Part shown: piece after piece, positions 8,123 through 17,047 of the stretch
How positions within the stretch are numbered: position 1 is the stretch's first letter
Layout: each line of letters opens with the position of its first letter
From: Neisseria chenwenguii
Lineage (GTDB): Bacteria; Pseudomonadota; Gammaproteobacteria; Burkholderiales; Neisseriaceae
NCBI RefSeq assembly: GCF_002216145.1
Contig: NZ_CP022278.1
Span: 1,736,001-1,800,000, forward strand
Direction of reading: 5' to 3'
Length of the DNA: 64,000 nt
Program-made: the position numbers and the translations under genes
Notes under the pieces: generated by a model
The model's database searches: none
What the model saw: the letters and a program-made list of their open reading frames with translations, nothing else
What the model was told of the DNA's origin: nothing

Positions 8123-9346
8123 CTATTCGTGTTTCCTGTCTTTCATCGAAAAGTGCATCCAAATCAGCGAGATGCAGACGGTTCCATAGAGCAGCATAAA
8201 CGCGGTGGAACGTACGCCGGTGAAGTCGAGCAGGGCGCCGAACATGATCGGCAGCAAAAAGCCGCCCATGCCGCCGGCGAGGCCGACCGCGCCGGAGACG
8301 GCGCCGATGTTGTCGGGGTAGTCGTTGGCGACGAATTTAAACACGGAGGCTTTGCCCACGGCCATAGCGATGCCGGCGGTAAACATCAGGATGGTGAAGA
8401 CGACGACGTTCAGGCCGATATGCAGGCTTATCGGGCCTTTGCCGGTGTGGATGACCATTTCGGTCTGCGGGTAGGAGAGGATGAAGAAACATACCCACAA
8501 AATCCACATCACGCCCCAAGTGACTTTATAGGCGCCGAATTTGTCGGAAAGATAGCCGCCGAATGCGCGCAAAACGCCGCCGGGCAGGGAGAAACACGCG
8601 GCCAGCAGGGCGGCGGTTTGCAGAGAAAGGTCGTATTCGCCGACGTAGTAATTGGTCATCCACAAGGCAAGCGCGACGTAGCCGCCGAAGACGACGGAGT
8701 AATACTGGCTGTAACGCAGTACGCCCGGATCTTTCAGCAGGCGGAGCTGTTCGCCGAGGCTGACTTTGGAGGAAACGAGGTGTTTGGGATCATGATAGCT
8801 GGTAAACCAGAAAAGCAATGCGGTACCGAGCATGATTGCGGCGTAAACGGTCGGAACGAGGTGCCATGTGCCGTAGGCGATCAGCGGCGGCGCAAGGAAT
8901 TTATTGACGGCCGAACCGGCGTTACCTGCGCCGAATACACCCATCGCCATACCCTGCTGTTCTTTCGGAAACCAGCGGGCGACGTAGGGCGTGCCGACGG
9001 AAAACGAACCGCCGGCCAGGCCCATCATCAGGCCGATGGCAAGGAAGTGCCAGTATTGGGTAGAGTAGCCCATCAGGAAAATGGCGGGTACGCTCAGCAG
9101 CATAAGGCTGAACAATACGATGCGTCCGCCGAATTTGTCGGTCCAGATGCCCAGCGGAATGCGGATCAGCGAGCCGGACAATACAGGCAGGGCGGTGAGG
9201 ATGCTGAACTCGGTTTCGTTCAGCCCCAGCTCTTTTTTAACGGGGATGCCGACCACGGCCAGCATCATCCAAACCATGAAACAGACGGTAAAAGCGAGGG
9301 TGCTGGAGGTTAGTACGGAGTAGCGTTTATAGACTTCGGAAGCCAT
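8123..9346 (-). CDS. narK1: Nitrate transporter of the NarK1/NNP type
   Basis: This is a 407-residue, 12-helix major-facilitator protein of the nitrate/nitrite porter family, shorter than its neighbour and of the proton-coupled type 1 class by resemblance (SLIRIPLGIWTDKFGGR and VLRAFGGYLSDKFG carry the paired arginines). I start it at ATG 9346 (MASEVYKRYS), which has AGGA just upstream. The open frame extends further to 9544, but that part crosses uptake sequences and a repeat and looks non-coding. It lies between narI and the second narK in the same direction. Assigning type 1 is inference. Confidence 0.88.
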   Translation of the reverse strand: MASEVYKRYSVLTSSTLAFTVCFMVWMMLAVVGIPVKKELGLNETEFSILTALPVLSGSLIRIPLGIWTDKFGGRIVLFSLMLLSVPAIFLMGYSTQYWHFLAIGLMMGLAGGSFSVGTPYVARWFPKEQQGMAMGVFGAGNAGSAVNKFLAPPLIAYGTWHLVPTVYAAIMLGTALLFWFTSYHDPKHLVSSKVSLGEQLRLLKDPGVLRYSQYYSVVFGGYVALALWMTNYYVGEYDLSLQTAALLAACFSLPGGVLRAFGGYLSDKFGAYKVTWGVMWILWVCFFILSYPQTEMVIHTGKGPISLHIGLNVVVFTILMFTAGIAMAVGKASVFKFVANDYPDNIGAVSGAVGLAGGMGGFLLPIMFGALLDFTGVRSTAFMLLYGTVCISLIWMHFSMKDRKHE

Positions 9347-9501
9347 GATGTCCTGTCTTTCTTGTTGGTTTTGGGAATCGGGTTTCAGACGGCCTGCGGA
9401 CGGGAGGCCGTCTGAAAATGTTTTTTGTTGCAGATTGTTTGTTGTCGATGATTTTTGACGCCGTCTGAAAATGCTTGGGTCAAACTTCAGGCGTTTTGCC
9501 G

Positions 9502-9567
9502 CAGGGTGGGTGTCAACCCATCGTTTTAAGAATGTTTCGAACATGGTGGGTTGACACCCACCCTACG
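9502..9567. repeat. Inverted repeat of the GGTGGGTTTACACCC family, copy 2
   Basis: CAGGGTGGGTGTCAACCCA and TGGTGGGTTGACACCCACCCTA are inverted around a short spacer containing AAGAATGTTTCGAACA. It is the same family as 8033-8099 with G in place of one A. It sits between narI and narK1. Confidence 0.7.
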
Positions 9568-9615
9568 GCGGTTTCGGTTGCTGAGTGCCGTCTGAATTTC
9601 AGACGGCCTCAATCC

Positions 9616-10299
9616 TCAACGTCTTCTTACCAACTGCCACGCGCGGGTAACGTAGGAGACGCTGGCAAAGCCGCTCCAGACGTGCACCATACGGGTAAAC
9701 GGGAAGATGAAGAAGAAGGTCATGCCCATGAAGATGTGCAGTTTGAACAGAAAATTCACGTCTTCGAGGTAAGAGGCCGCGCCGCCGCGGAAGGTCACGA
9801 TGTGTTGCGCCCACTGCATCAGTTTGACCATCTCTTCGCCGTCGAGGTGTCCCATGCTGACGAAGATGGTGCACAAGCCCAAGCACAGGGTGGCGGTGAG
9901 CCAGATTAATACCAGTTTGTCCTGCCAAGAGCTGTTGGCGTTGATGCGGTCGATTTTGAAACGGCGCTGGATCAGCAGAATCAGGCCGACGAGGGCGGCG
10001 CTGCCGAAGATGCCGCCCATCACCATCGCAAACACCTGTTTCGTACCGTGGCTCACGCCGATAAAGTCCCAAAACCACAGCGGCGTCAGCAGGCCGAACA
10101 GGTGGCCGAAAAATACCGCCAAAATGCCGACGTGCATCAGAATGCTGCCCAAACGCAATTGGCCGTGGAAAAGCAGTTGGCTCGAATCGCTTTTCCACGA
10201 ATACTGTTCGCGCTCGAAGCGCACGAGGCTGCCGAGGAAGAAGACGGCGAGGCAGATGTAGGGGTAAATGCCGAAGAAGAATTGGTTGAAGGTGTTCAT
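9616..10299 (-). CDS. narI: Respiratory nitrate reductase gamma subunit (cytochrome b)
   Basis: This integral membrane subunit takes electrons from quinol and passes them to NarH through two haems. About five hydrophobic helices are visible across the 227 residues (MNTFNQFFFGIYPYICLAVF at the start). ATG 10299 is preferred because AAGGAG lies seven bases before it; an ATG at 10305 overlapping the narJ stop as ATGA is one base from the same Shine-Dalgarno sequence and less likely. It closes the narGHJI unit. Confidence 0.94.
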   Translation of the reverse strand: MNTFNQFFFGIYPYICLAVFFLGSLVRFEREQYSWKSDSSQLLFHGQLRLGSILMHVGILAVFFGHLFGLLTPLWFWDFIGVSHGTKQVFAMVMGGIFGSAALVGLILLIQRRFKIDRINANSSWQDKLVLIWLTATLCLGLCTIFVSMGHLDGEEMVKLMQWAQHIVTFRGGAASYLEDVNFLFKLHIFMGMTFFFIFPFTRMVHVWSGFASVSYVTRAWQLVRRR

Positions 10300-10301
10300 G
10301 T

Positions 10302-10967
10302 TCATACTCCTTTTGAGGCCGTCTGAAAAGCGGCTTTAGGGTAAAACTGTACGGTTTCGGTACTCGGTTTCAACAGCGGTTCGACGCCCGAAATGTCGGG
10401 GCCGAACACTTCCATCGCTTCGTCCATATCGCGTACGGGCGGTTCGACCAGCGGTTTGGGCTCGACGGGCGTGAGCGAAACGGCGGCGTGCAGCAGCGCG
10501 GCGTAAGGCGATTGCGCGGCATCCAGCTTGCGGGCGATGTGCGCGATGACGTGGACGGCATCGGCCAGAAGTTTCTGCGCGTCTTCTTCGGGGATAAACG
10601 ACAGAAACTCCAACACTGCAGGCAGGTAGTCCGGCAGCTCTTCATTGCCCAATTCGTAGCCGTGGCGGCGGTATTCTTCGAGCAGATCGACCATTGCGCT
10701 GCCGCGGTCGCGCTCTTCGCCGTAAACGTGTTCAAACAGATACAGAGCCTGATGGCGGTTGCGGTCGAAGTTCAACACATAATATTCCTGCAGTTCGCGC
10801 AGGCTTTTGCTGCCGAGATAATCGAGGAAGGCTTGCAGCCCAGCGCGTTTTCCCTGAAGTTCCGGCCATTCGTTTAATGCCGTCTGAAATTCGGGCAGCG
10901 CGTCCAGAAGTTCCTGCTCGGGATAGCAGAGCAGGGCGGAGAGCCACTTGTAAACCAGCGGGTTCAT
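10302..10967 (-). CDS. narJ: Nitrate reductase molybdenum-cofactor assembly chaperone
   Basis: NarJ is a cytoplasmic chaperone of the TorD/DmsD type that inserts the molybdenum cofactor and an iron-sulfur centre into NarG before membrane attachment. The protein has 221 residues, starting MNPLVYKWLSALLCYPEQ. The open frame continues upstream inside narH, but the ATG at 10967 shares one base with the narH stop (TGATG) and has AAGGAG before it, so translation is coupled. It is a rapidly diverging family; identity rests on the opening motif and on its place between narH and narI. Confidence 0.93.
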   Translation of the reverse strand: MNPLVYKWLSALLCYPEQELLDALPEFQTALNEWPELQGKRAGLQAFLDYLGSKSLRELQEYYVLNFDRNRHQALYLFEHVYGEERDRGSAMVDLLEEYRRHGYELGNEELPDYLPAVLEFLSFIPEEDAQKLLADAVHVIAHIARKLDAAQSPYAALLHAAVSLTPVEPKPLVEPPVRDMDEAMEVFGPDISGVEPLLKPSTETVQFYPKAAFQTASKGV

Positions 10968-12526
10968 CAGCGCACTCCTTTTTCGCGGTTGTTTTCTGCG
11001 TCTTTTCTCAGACCGTGGAACACAATCGGTGCGGCTTTGCGTTTGCCGAAGAGGTTTTCGCTGCTGTCGCCGCCCGAGCAGCCGTTGCCGAAGGTAAAGC
11101 CGCAAGAGCCTTTTTCGTTGAAGGTTTCTTCGACCATTTCTTTGTGGCTGTTCGGAATCACGAAGCGGTCTTCGTAGTTGGCAATCGCCATGATTTGATA
11201 CATGTCTTCGACCATTTCGGGCGTGAGGCCGGTACCTTCGAGGGTTTGTTCCAGCGTTTCGCCGTGTACGGTTTGACCGCGTTTGAAGCGGCGCATGGCA
11301 ATCATGCGCTCGAGCGCGTCTTTAATCGGCTTGATTTTGCCGGCGGTCAGTAAGTTGGCCAGATAACGCAGCGGAATGCGCATTTCGTCCACGCTCGGAA
11401 TAATGCCGTTTTCGCCGACCAAGCCGTTTTCAATGGCGGATTGAATCGGCGAGAGCGGCGGAATGTACCAAACCATCGGCAGCGTGCGGTATTCGGGGTG
11501 CAGCGGGAACGCGACTTTCCATTCCATCGCCATTTTGTAAACGGGCGATTTTTTCGCCGCATCGAGCCAGCTTTGGCTGATGCCCTGTTCCAAGGTTTTG
11601 CGCTCGATTTCGGGGTCGTTCGGATTTAAAAACAGCCCCAGTTGCGATTCGTACAGATCCTGCGGATTTTCCACCGAAGCGGCCTGTTCGATTTTGTCGG
11701 CGTCGTAAAGCAGAACGCCCAAGTAGCGGATACGGCCGACGCAGGTTTCGGAGCAAACGGTCGGCTGGCCGCTTTCGATACGCGGGTAGCAGAAGGTGCA
11801 TTTTTCCGCTTTGCCGCTGGTCCAGTTGTAGTAGATTTTTTTGTAAGGGCAGCCGGAAACGCACATGCGCCAGCCGCGGCATTTGTCTTGGTCGATTAAC
11901 ACGATGCCGTCGTCTTCGCGTTTGTAGATGCTGCCTGACGGGCAGGACGCCACACAGGTCGGATTCAGGCAGTGTTCGCACAGGCGCGGCAGATACATCA
12001 TGAAAGTCTGCTCGAATGCGGCGTGCATGTCTTTCTGAATGCCTTCAAACAAAACGTCTTTGGCGCGTTTTTCAAATTCGCCGCCCAAGTCGTCTTCCCA
12101 GTTCGGCCCCCATTCGACTTTGTCCATTTTTTTGCCGGTCAAAACGGAAACCGGACGCGCGGTCGGCGGCGTTTTCATTTTCGGCGCGTTTTGCAGATGC
12201 TCGTAGTCGTAGGTAAACGGCTCGTAGTAGTCGTCGATTTGCGGCATGTTCGGGTTGGCGAAAATATTGGCGAGGATTTTCAGCTTGCCGCCCTGTTTCG
12301 GTACCAGCTTGCCGTCGGGTTTGCGCACCCAGCCGCCGTTCCATTTTTCCTGGTCTTCCCAGTTTTTCGGAAAGCCTATACCGGGCTTGGTTTCCACGTT
12401 GTTGAACCATGCGTATTCCACGCCGTCGCGCGAAGTCCAGACGTTTTTGCAGGTCACGGAGCAGGTGTGGCAGCCGATGCATTTGTCCAAATTCAAAACC
12501 ATGCCGATTTGTGCTCGGATTTTCAT
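10967..12526 (-). CDS. narH: Respiratory nitrate reductase beta subunit (iron-sulfur protein)
   Basis: NarH relays electrons from the NarI haems to NarG. Four cysteine groups are visible: CIGCHTCSVTC near residue 16, CEHCLNPTCVASC, CRGWRMCVSGC and CTFCYP with CSETC. The tryptophan in CRGWRMC in place of a cysteine marks the 3Fe-4S centre, the others being 4Fe-4S. The start is ATG 12526 with AAGGAACAC upstream. Its 519 residues match the family (512 in E. coli). It is separated from narG by 140 bases containing two hairpins. Confidence 0.96.
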   Translation of the reverse strand: MKIRAQIGMVLNLDKCIGCHTCSVTCKNVWTSRDGVEYAWFNNVETKPGIGFPKNWEDQEKWNGGWVRKPDGKLVPKQGGKLKILANIFANPNMPQIDDYYEPFTYDYEHLQNAPKMKTPPTARPVSVLTGKKMDKVEWGPNWEDDLGGEFEKRAKDVLFEGIQKDMHAAFEQTFMMYLPRLCEHCLNPTCVASCPSGSIYKREDDGIVLIDQDKCRGWRMCVSGCPYKKIYYNWTSGKAEKCTFCYPRIESGQPTVCSETCVGRIRYLGVLLYDADKIEQAASVENPQDLYESQLGLFLNPNDPEIERKTLEQGISQSWLDAAKKSPVYKMAMEWKVAFPLHPEYRTLPMVWYIPPLSPIQSAIENGLVGENGIIPSVDEMRIPLRYLANLLTAGKIKPIKDALERMIAMRRFKRGQTVHGETLEQTLEGTGLTPEMVEDMYQIMAIANYEDRFVIPNSHKEMVEETFNEKGSCGFTFGNGCSGGDSSENLFGKRKAAPIVFHGLRKDAENNREKGVR

Positions 12527-12548
12527 AGTGGTGTTCCTTGTGTCTTTT

Positions 12549-12586
12549 TTTCAGACGGCCTTTGTAGGCATCAGGCCGTCTGAAAG
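12549..12586 (-). terminator. Inverted uptake-sequence hairpin between narG and narH, first
   Basis: TTCAGACGGCCT and AGGCCGTCTGAA form a hairpin just upstream of narH. It resembles the terminators elsewhere in the window but lies inside an operon, so it may cause partial termination or stabilise mRNA instead. Confidence 0.4.
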
Positions 12587-12622
12587 ATTTTTATCGGTTT
12601 TGTGCAGCATTTCATCAATTGG

Positions 12623-12664
12623 TTTTCAGACGGCCTTTTTTAAGGCAGCAGGCCGTCTGAAAAG
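12623..12664 (-). terminator. Inverted uptake-sequence hairpin between narG and narH, second
   Basis: TTTTCAGACGGCC and GGCCGTCTGAAAA pair across about 16 bases, starting three bases past the narG stop. With the hairpin at 12549-12586 it makes a tandem pair inside narGHJI. Confidence 0.4.
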
Positions 12665-12666
12665 TT

Positions 12667-15600
12667 TCAGGCCGGATCGTCCATCCAATCCACTTTGTTC
12701 ATTTTGCGGACAATCACCCATTCGTCACGGTTGGAGCCGACGGTGCCGTAGTAGTTGAAACCGTAGGCCTGTTGCGCGTAGCCGCCGATCATGTGGGTCG
12801 GCTTCAATACCGTGCGCGTAACCGAGTTGTGGATGCCGCCGCGTTTTTTCGACACTTCACCGGCAGGCGTGTGCACGATTTTTTCCTGCGCGTGGTACAT
12901 CAGAATCATGGTCTCAGGAATGCGCTGGCTCACAACGACGCGGCAGGCGATGGTGCCGTTGGCGTTGAACACTTCCACCCAGTCGTTATCGACCAAGTCG
13001 GCTTTTTTCGCATCAATCTCGGATACCCAAACGTGCGGGCCGCCGCGCGAAAGCGTGAGCATGCGGATGTTTTCTGAATAGGTGGAGTGGATGCCCCATT
13101 TTTGGTGCGGCGTGAGGAAATTGAGCGTGATTTCCGGATTGCCGTTCGGATATTTGCCCAAGAGTTTCTGCGTGGTTTTGAAATCGACCGGCGGTTTGTA
13201 CACGCACAAATGTTCGCCGAACGCACGCATCCAATGGTGGTCTTGGTAAAACTGCTGGCGGCCGGTAATCGTGCGCCACGGAATCAGTTCGTGCACGTTG
13301 GTGTAGCCGGCGTTGTAGCAGACTTCTTCGCTTTCCACGCCCGACCAAATCGGCGAAGACACAATCTTGCGCGGTTGCGCCACGATGTCGCGGAAGCGGA
13401 TTTGCGTGTGTTCGCTGGCGGCGATCAGATGCGTGTGGTCGCGGCCGGTGGCTTTGCCCAAGGCCTGCCATGCCTTCATCGCCACGTGGCCGTTGGTTTC
13501 CGGCGCAAGCGTCAGAATCATCTCGGCCGCATCGATGGCGGTTTCCAGTTTCGGCTGGCCTTTGCCCGCGCCTTCGTTACGCACGCCGTTGAGTTTGCGC
13601 AGGAATTCGACTTCGTGGCCGGTCTGCCATGCCAAACCTTTGCCGTTGTTGTTGACTTTTTCCAGCAGAGGGCCGATGGAAGTGAATTTTTCGTAAATCG
13701 CGCCGTAATCGCGTTCGACCACAGTCATGTTCGGCATGGTTTTGCCCGGAACCGGATCGCATTCGCCGTGTTTCCAGTCTTTCGGATCAAACGGCTGCCC
13801 CATTTCCTGCGGGCTGTCGTGCATGAGCGGGGTCAGCACGATGTCTTTGCGCATGCCCAGATAATCTTTGGCGATTTCGCTGAATTTTTTCGCCAGGCCT
13901 TTGTAGATTTCCCAGTCGGATTTGCTTTGCCACAAGGGTTGCACCGCTTCGGTCAGCGGGTGGATGAACGGGTGCATGTCGGACGTGTTCAAGTCGTCTT
14001 TTTCGTACCAGGTCGCGGTCGGGAAAATCACGTCGGCGTAGAGGCAGGTCGTGTTCATGCGGAAGTCGAGCAGGGTCAGCAGGTCGAGTTTGCCTTCCGC
14101 CGCCGGGCGCACGGTGATTTCAGACGGCGTGATGCAGTCTTCTTCCTCGCTCAACACCGCGTTTTGCGTACCGAGCAGGTATTTCAGGAAATATTCGTGG
14201 CCTTTGCCGGACGAACCGAGAATGTTGGAACGCCATACGAACAGGTTGCGCGGGAAGTTCTTCGGGTTGTCGGGGTCGTTGCACGCCATGTCGAGCGAGC
14301 CGTCTTTCAGGCCGTTGACCACGAAATCGGCCGGATTCATGCCTGCGGCTTCGGCCGCATCCGCTACATCCAGCGGGTTTTGCGTCAGTTGCGGCGCGGA
14401 AGGCAGCCAGCCCATGCGTTCGGCTTTGGCGTTGTAGTCGATCATCGACATGTTCGGCATGGTGTCGCCGAAGCCCGGGGCAAGGATTTCGTCCACGCCC
14501 AGTTTTTCGTGCCGCCATTGGCTGGTGTGGGCATAGAAGAATGAAGTACCGTTCATCTGGCGGGCAGGGCGGTGCCAGTCGAGCGCGAAAGTCAAAGGTG
14601 TCCAGCCCGATTGCGGACGCAGTTTTTCCTGACCGACATAGTGGCACCAGCCGCCGCCGGATTTGCCGATGGAGCCGCACATCATCAGCATGTTGATGAT
14701 GCCGCGGTAGGCCATGTCCATGTGGTACCAGTGGTTCAGACCCGCGCCGAGAATCACCATCGAGCGGCCTTCGGTGTCGTGGGCATTTTGCGCGAACTCG
14801 CGCGCCACCTGAATCACCAGCTTCGGATCGACGCCGGTATGTTTCTGCTGCCAGGCAGGGGTGTAGGGTTTGTCTTCGGAATAATCTTTGGCGGCATTCG
14901 GGTCGTCCAAGCCGTGATCGACGCCGTAGTTGGCAATCATCAGGTCGAACACGGTCGCCACCAACGCGGTGCTGCCGTCGGCCAGCTGGACGCGTTTGGC
15001 CGGCACTTTGCGGTAAATCAGCTCATCGTTGTCGCTGCCGAAATAAGTGAAACCGACATTCACTACCTCATCGGCACGTTCTTTCAGGCTCAGAGCCGCT
15101 TTCACGTCTTGGCCTTGCGCACGGGTTTCCAGATTCCATTTCTGGCTGCCGTCCCAGCGGAAGCCGACGGAGCCGTTCGGTACCATGAGGCCGTCTGAAA
15201 TTTCGTCCCAGGCCAATACTTTCCAATCGGGGTTTTGTTCTTCGCCGAAATTGCCGTCGAGAGCAGACGCACGCAGGAAATATTCCGGCTGGAAGCCTTG
15301 GCCGTCTTCTTTCAGGCGCACCAGCATCGGCATGTCGGTCAGGCGGCGGACATAGTCTTGGAAATATTCAGACGGCTTGTCGAGATGGAATTCTTTCAAA
15401 ATCACATGACCCATCGCCATCGCCAAGGCCGCGTCAGTGCCTTGTTTCGGCGCAAGCCAGATGTCGCCGAATTTCGCCATTTCGCCGAAGTCGGAAGATA
15501 CGGCCACGGTTTTCGTGCCTTTGTAGCGGACTTCGGTGTAGAAGTGGGCATCGGGCGTGCGCGTCATCGGCACGTTGGAACCCCATACCATCAGGTAATT

Positions 15601-16338
15601 CGAGTTGTACCAGTCGGCAGACTCGGCCACGTCGGTCTGTTCCCCCCATACCTGAGGGCTGGCAGGCGGCAGGTCGCAATACCAGTCGTAGAACGAAAGC
15701 GGCACGCCGCCGATCAAGCCCAAATAGCGCGCGCCGGCGGCATAGCTGACCATCGACATCGCCGGAATCGGCGAGAAACCGATCACGCGGTCGGGGCCGT
15801 AGTTTTTAATCGTGTAAGCATTGGCCGCCGCCACCATTTCATAGGCTTCGTTCCAATTCGAACGCACAAAACCGCCCAAACCGCGCTGCGTTTTATACGC
15901 TTTGGCACGGTCGGGGTTTTCCACAATCGATGCCCATGCTTCAATCGGCGACATTTTCTGACGTGCCTCGCGCCACATTTCCGCCAACACGCCGCGCATC
16001 ATCGGATATTTCACACGCTGTGCCGAATAAACATACCAGCTATACGACGCGCCTCGCGGACAACCCCGCGGCTCGTGGTTCGGCAGGTCGGGGCGCGTAC
16101 GCGGATAGTCGGTCTGCTGGGTTTCCCAAGTAATCAAACCGTTTTTCACATAAATCTTCCACGAACACGAACCCGTACAGTTCACTCCGTGGGTCGAACG
16201 CGCCACACGGTCATGTTGCCAGCGCCCGCGGTAGGCCTGTTCCCATTTGCGGTCTTCCTCGGTCACAACCCCGTGCCCGTTGGCAAACGGTTCATGTTGC
16301 TGTTTGAAAAATTTCAAGCGGTCTAAAAAATGGCTCAT
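12667..16338 (-). CDS. narG: Respiratory nitrate reductase alpha subunit (molybdopterin catalytic subunit)
   Basis: NarG reduces nitrate to nitrite on a bis-MGD molybdenum centre at the cytoplasmic side of the membrane. Near the N-terminus, HGVNCTGSCSWKIYVKNG provides the His-Cys ligands of the FS0 cluster, typical of membrane-bound NarG. The segment YNSNYLMVWGSNVPMTRTPD holds the region of the aspartate that ligates molybdenum. It has 1223 residues (E. coli 1247). ATG 16338 is chosen because AGGA lies at the right distance; a GTG at 16350 is the alternative. It is the first gene of the nar block. Confidence 0.97.
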   Translation of the reverse strand: MSHFLDRLKFFKQQHEPFANGHGVVTEEDRKWEQAYRGRWQHDRVARSTHGVNCTGSCSWKIYVKNGLITWETQQTDYPRTRPDLPNHEPRGCPRGASYSWYVYSAQRVKYPMMRGVLAEMWREARQKMSPIEAWASIVENPDRAKAYKTQRGLGGFVRSNWNEAYEMVAAANAYTIKNYGPDRVIGFSPIPAMSMVSYAAGARYLGLIGGVPLSFYDWYCDLPPASPQVWGEQTDVAESADWYNSNYLMVWGSNVPMTRTPDAHFYTEVRYKGTKTVAVSSDFGEMAKFGDIWLAPKQGTDAALAMAMGHVILKEFHLDKPSEYFQDYVRRLTDMPMLVRLKEDGQGFQPEYFLRASALDGNFGEEQNPDWKVLAWDEISDGLMVPNGSVGFRWDGSQKWNLETRAQGQDVKAALSLKERADEVVNVGFTYFGSDNDELIYRKVPAKRVQLADGSTALVATVFDLMIANYGVDHGLDDPNAAKDYSEDKPYTPAWQQKHTGVDPKLVIQVAREFAQNAHDTEGRSMVILGAGLNHWYHMDMAYRGIINMLMMCGSIGKSGGGWCHYVGQEKLRPQSGWTPLTFALDWHRPARQMNGTSFFYAHTSQWRHEKLGVDEILAPGFGDTMPNMSMIDYNAKAERMGWLPSAPQLTQNPLDVADAAEAAGMNPADFVVNGLKDGSLDMACNDPDNPKNFPRNLFVWRSNILGSSGKGHEYFLKYLLGTQNAVLSEEEDCITPSEITVRPAAEGKLDLLTLLDFRMNTTCLYADVIFPTATWYEKDDLNTSDMHPFIHPLTEAVQPLWQSKSDWEIYKGLAKKFSEIAKDYLGMRKDIVLTPLMHDSPQEMGQPFDPKDWKHGECDPVPGKTMPNMTVVERDYGAIYEKFTSIGPLLEKVNNNGKGLAWQTGHEVEFLRKLNGVRNEGAGKGQPKLETAIDAAEMILTLAPETNGHVAMKAWQALGKATGRDHTHLIAASEHTQIRFRDIVAQPRKIVSSPIWSGVESEEVCYNAGYTNVHELIPWRTITGRQQFYQDHHWMRAFGEHLCVYKPPVDFKTTQKLLGKYPNGNPEITLNFLTPHQKWGIHSTYSENIRMLTLSRGGPHVWVSEIDAKKADLVDNDWVEVFNANGTIACRVVVSQRIPETMILMYHAQEKIVHTPAGEVSKKRGGIHNSVTRTVLKPTHMIGGYAQQAYGFNYYGTVGSNRDEWVIVRKMNKVDWMDDPA

Positions 16339-17047
16339 GGTGTTCCTCACTTTGGCATCGGCTGCCTGATGGTTTTTATACGCTTTGAAATATAACTCTT
16401 TGTTTGCGAAGAAAACACGCGCTTAAAGCATTTGTAGCGGGGCGTAGTGCGGCGGTATCGGCGGCATACTTTCGGCGGTACCCGCGGCGGTTTTGCAGAC
16501 AGACAGAAAATGCCGCATGATTCGGGCGTTTTTCAGAAAATGCAGAACGCAAATGAAGTTTCTCCCGAAAGCCTTGCCAAATCAGCAATACAGGCCGTCT
16601 GAAAACTTTTCAGACGGCCTGTGTAGTCGGGTAAAGCCGGGTAGGATTGGATACCTACTTTAGTAGGTATCGGCGTGGTGGACGGCATCGGATCCGGATG
16701 CCGCATTCGGTAGGTAATGTTTTTGAAGGGCGGGTTTTTCAGACGGCATTTAAAGGGTAAGGCCGTCTGAACATTCAGCGCCGTAGGGTGGGCTTGCCAG
16801 CCTACCGTTTGGCCGCAGGTCAAAATCCAAATGGGCGAAGTGCTGTAAAAGGTTTTTCTTGTCTGTCAGACAAGCGGTGGGTTTACATCCGCCCTACGGC
16901 TGAAAATCGGCGCAGGACAGGTCGGCGAACCATTGGGTGTATCGGGGTTGGAGCGTGTGGGGGGATAGGAAATGCCGTCTGATGCTTCGGCTACGCTCAG
17001 CAACCGGTTTCAGACGGCATTTTTGTTTGCGTAAAAGTTTTGCTTTT
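16339..17047. other. Region upstream of narG, presumed nar promoter, with repeats
   Basis: The nar transcript must begin here. AT-rich DNA sits 35-70 bases before narG (TATAAA and TATATT on the minus strand, about 16376-16396), a plausible promoter, but I found no FNR-type TTGAT-N4-ATCAA site and no clear NarL heptamers. Further out are a compact inverted uptake pair (16593-16623), a diverged copy of the GGTGGGTTTACA repeat (16785-16900), and uptake sequences followed by the gctacgctcagcaacc repeat (16974-17020). No gene is seen. Confidence 0.45.

Noticed and set aside
9347..9544. Upstream extension of narK1 to 9544
   Set aside because: The added 66 codons pass through uptake sequences and an intergenic inverted repeat; ATG 9346 has a ribosome binding site and aligns with the family.
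13087..16326. Long plus-strand frames opposite narG (485 and 363 codons)
   Set aside because: narG on the other strand is full length and motif-complete; these are antisense shadows.
16339..16600. Search for an FNR box or NarL heptamers before narG
   Set aside because: No TTGAT-N4-ATCAA or clear TACYYMT cluster was found; only AT-rich hexamer-like stretches, too weak to annotate as sites.
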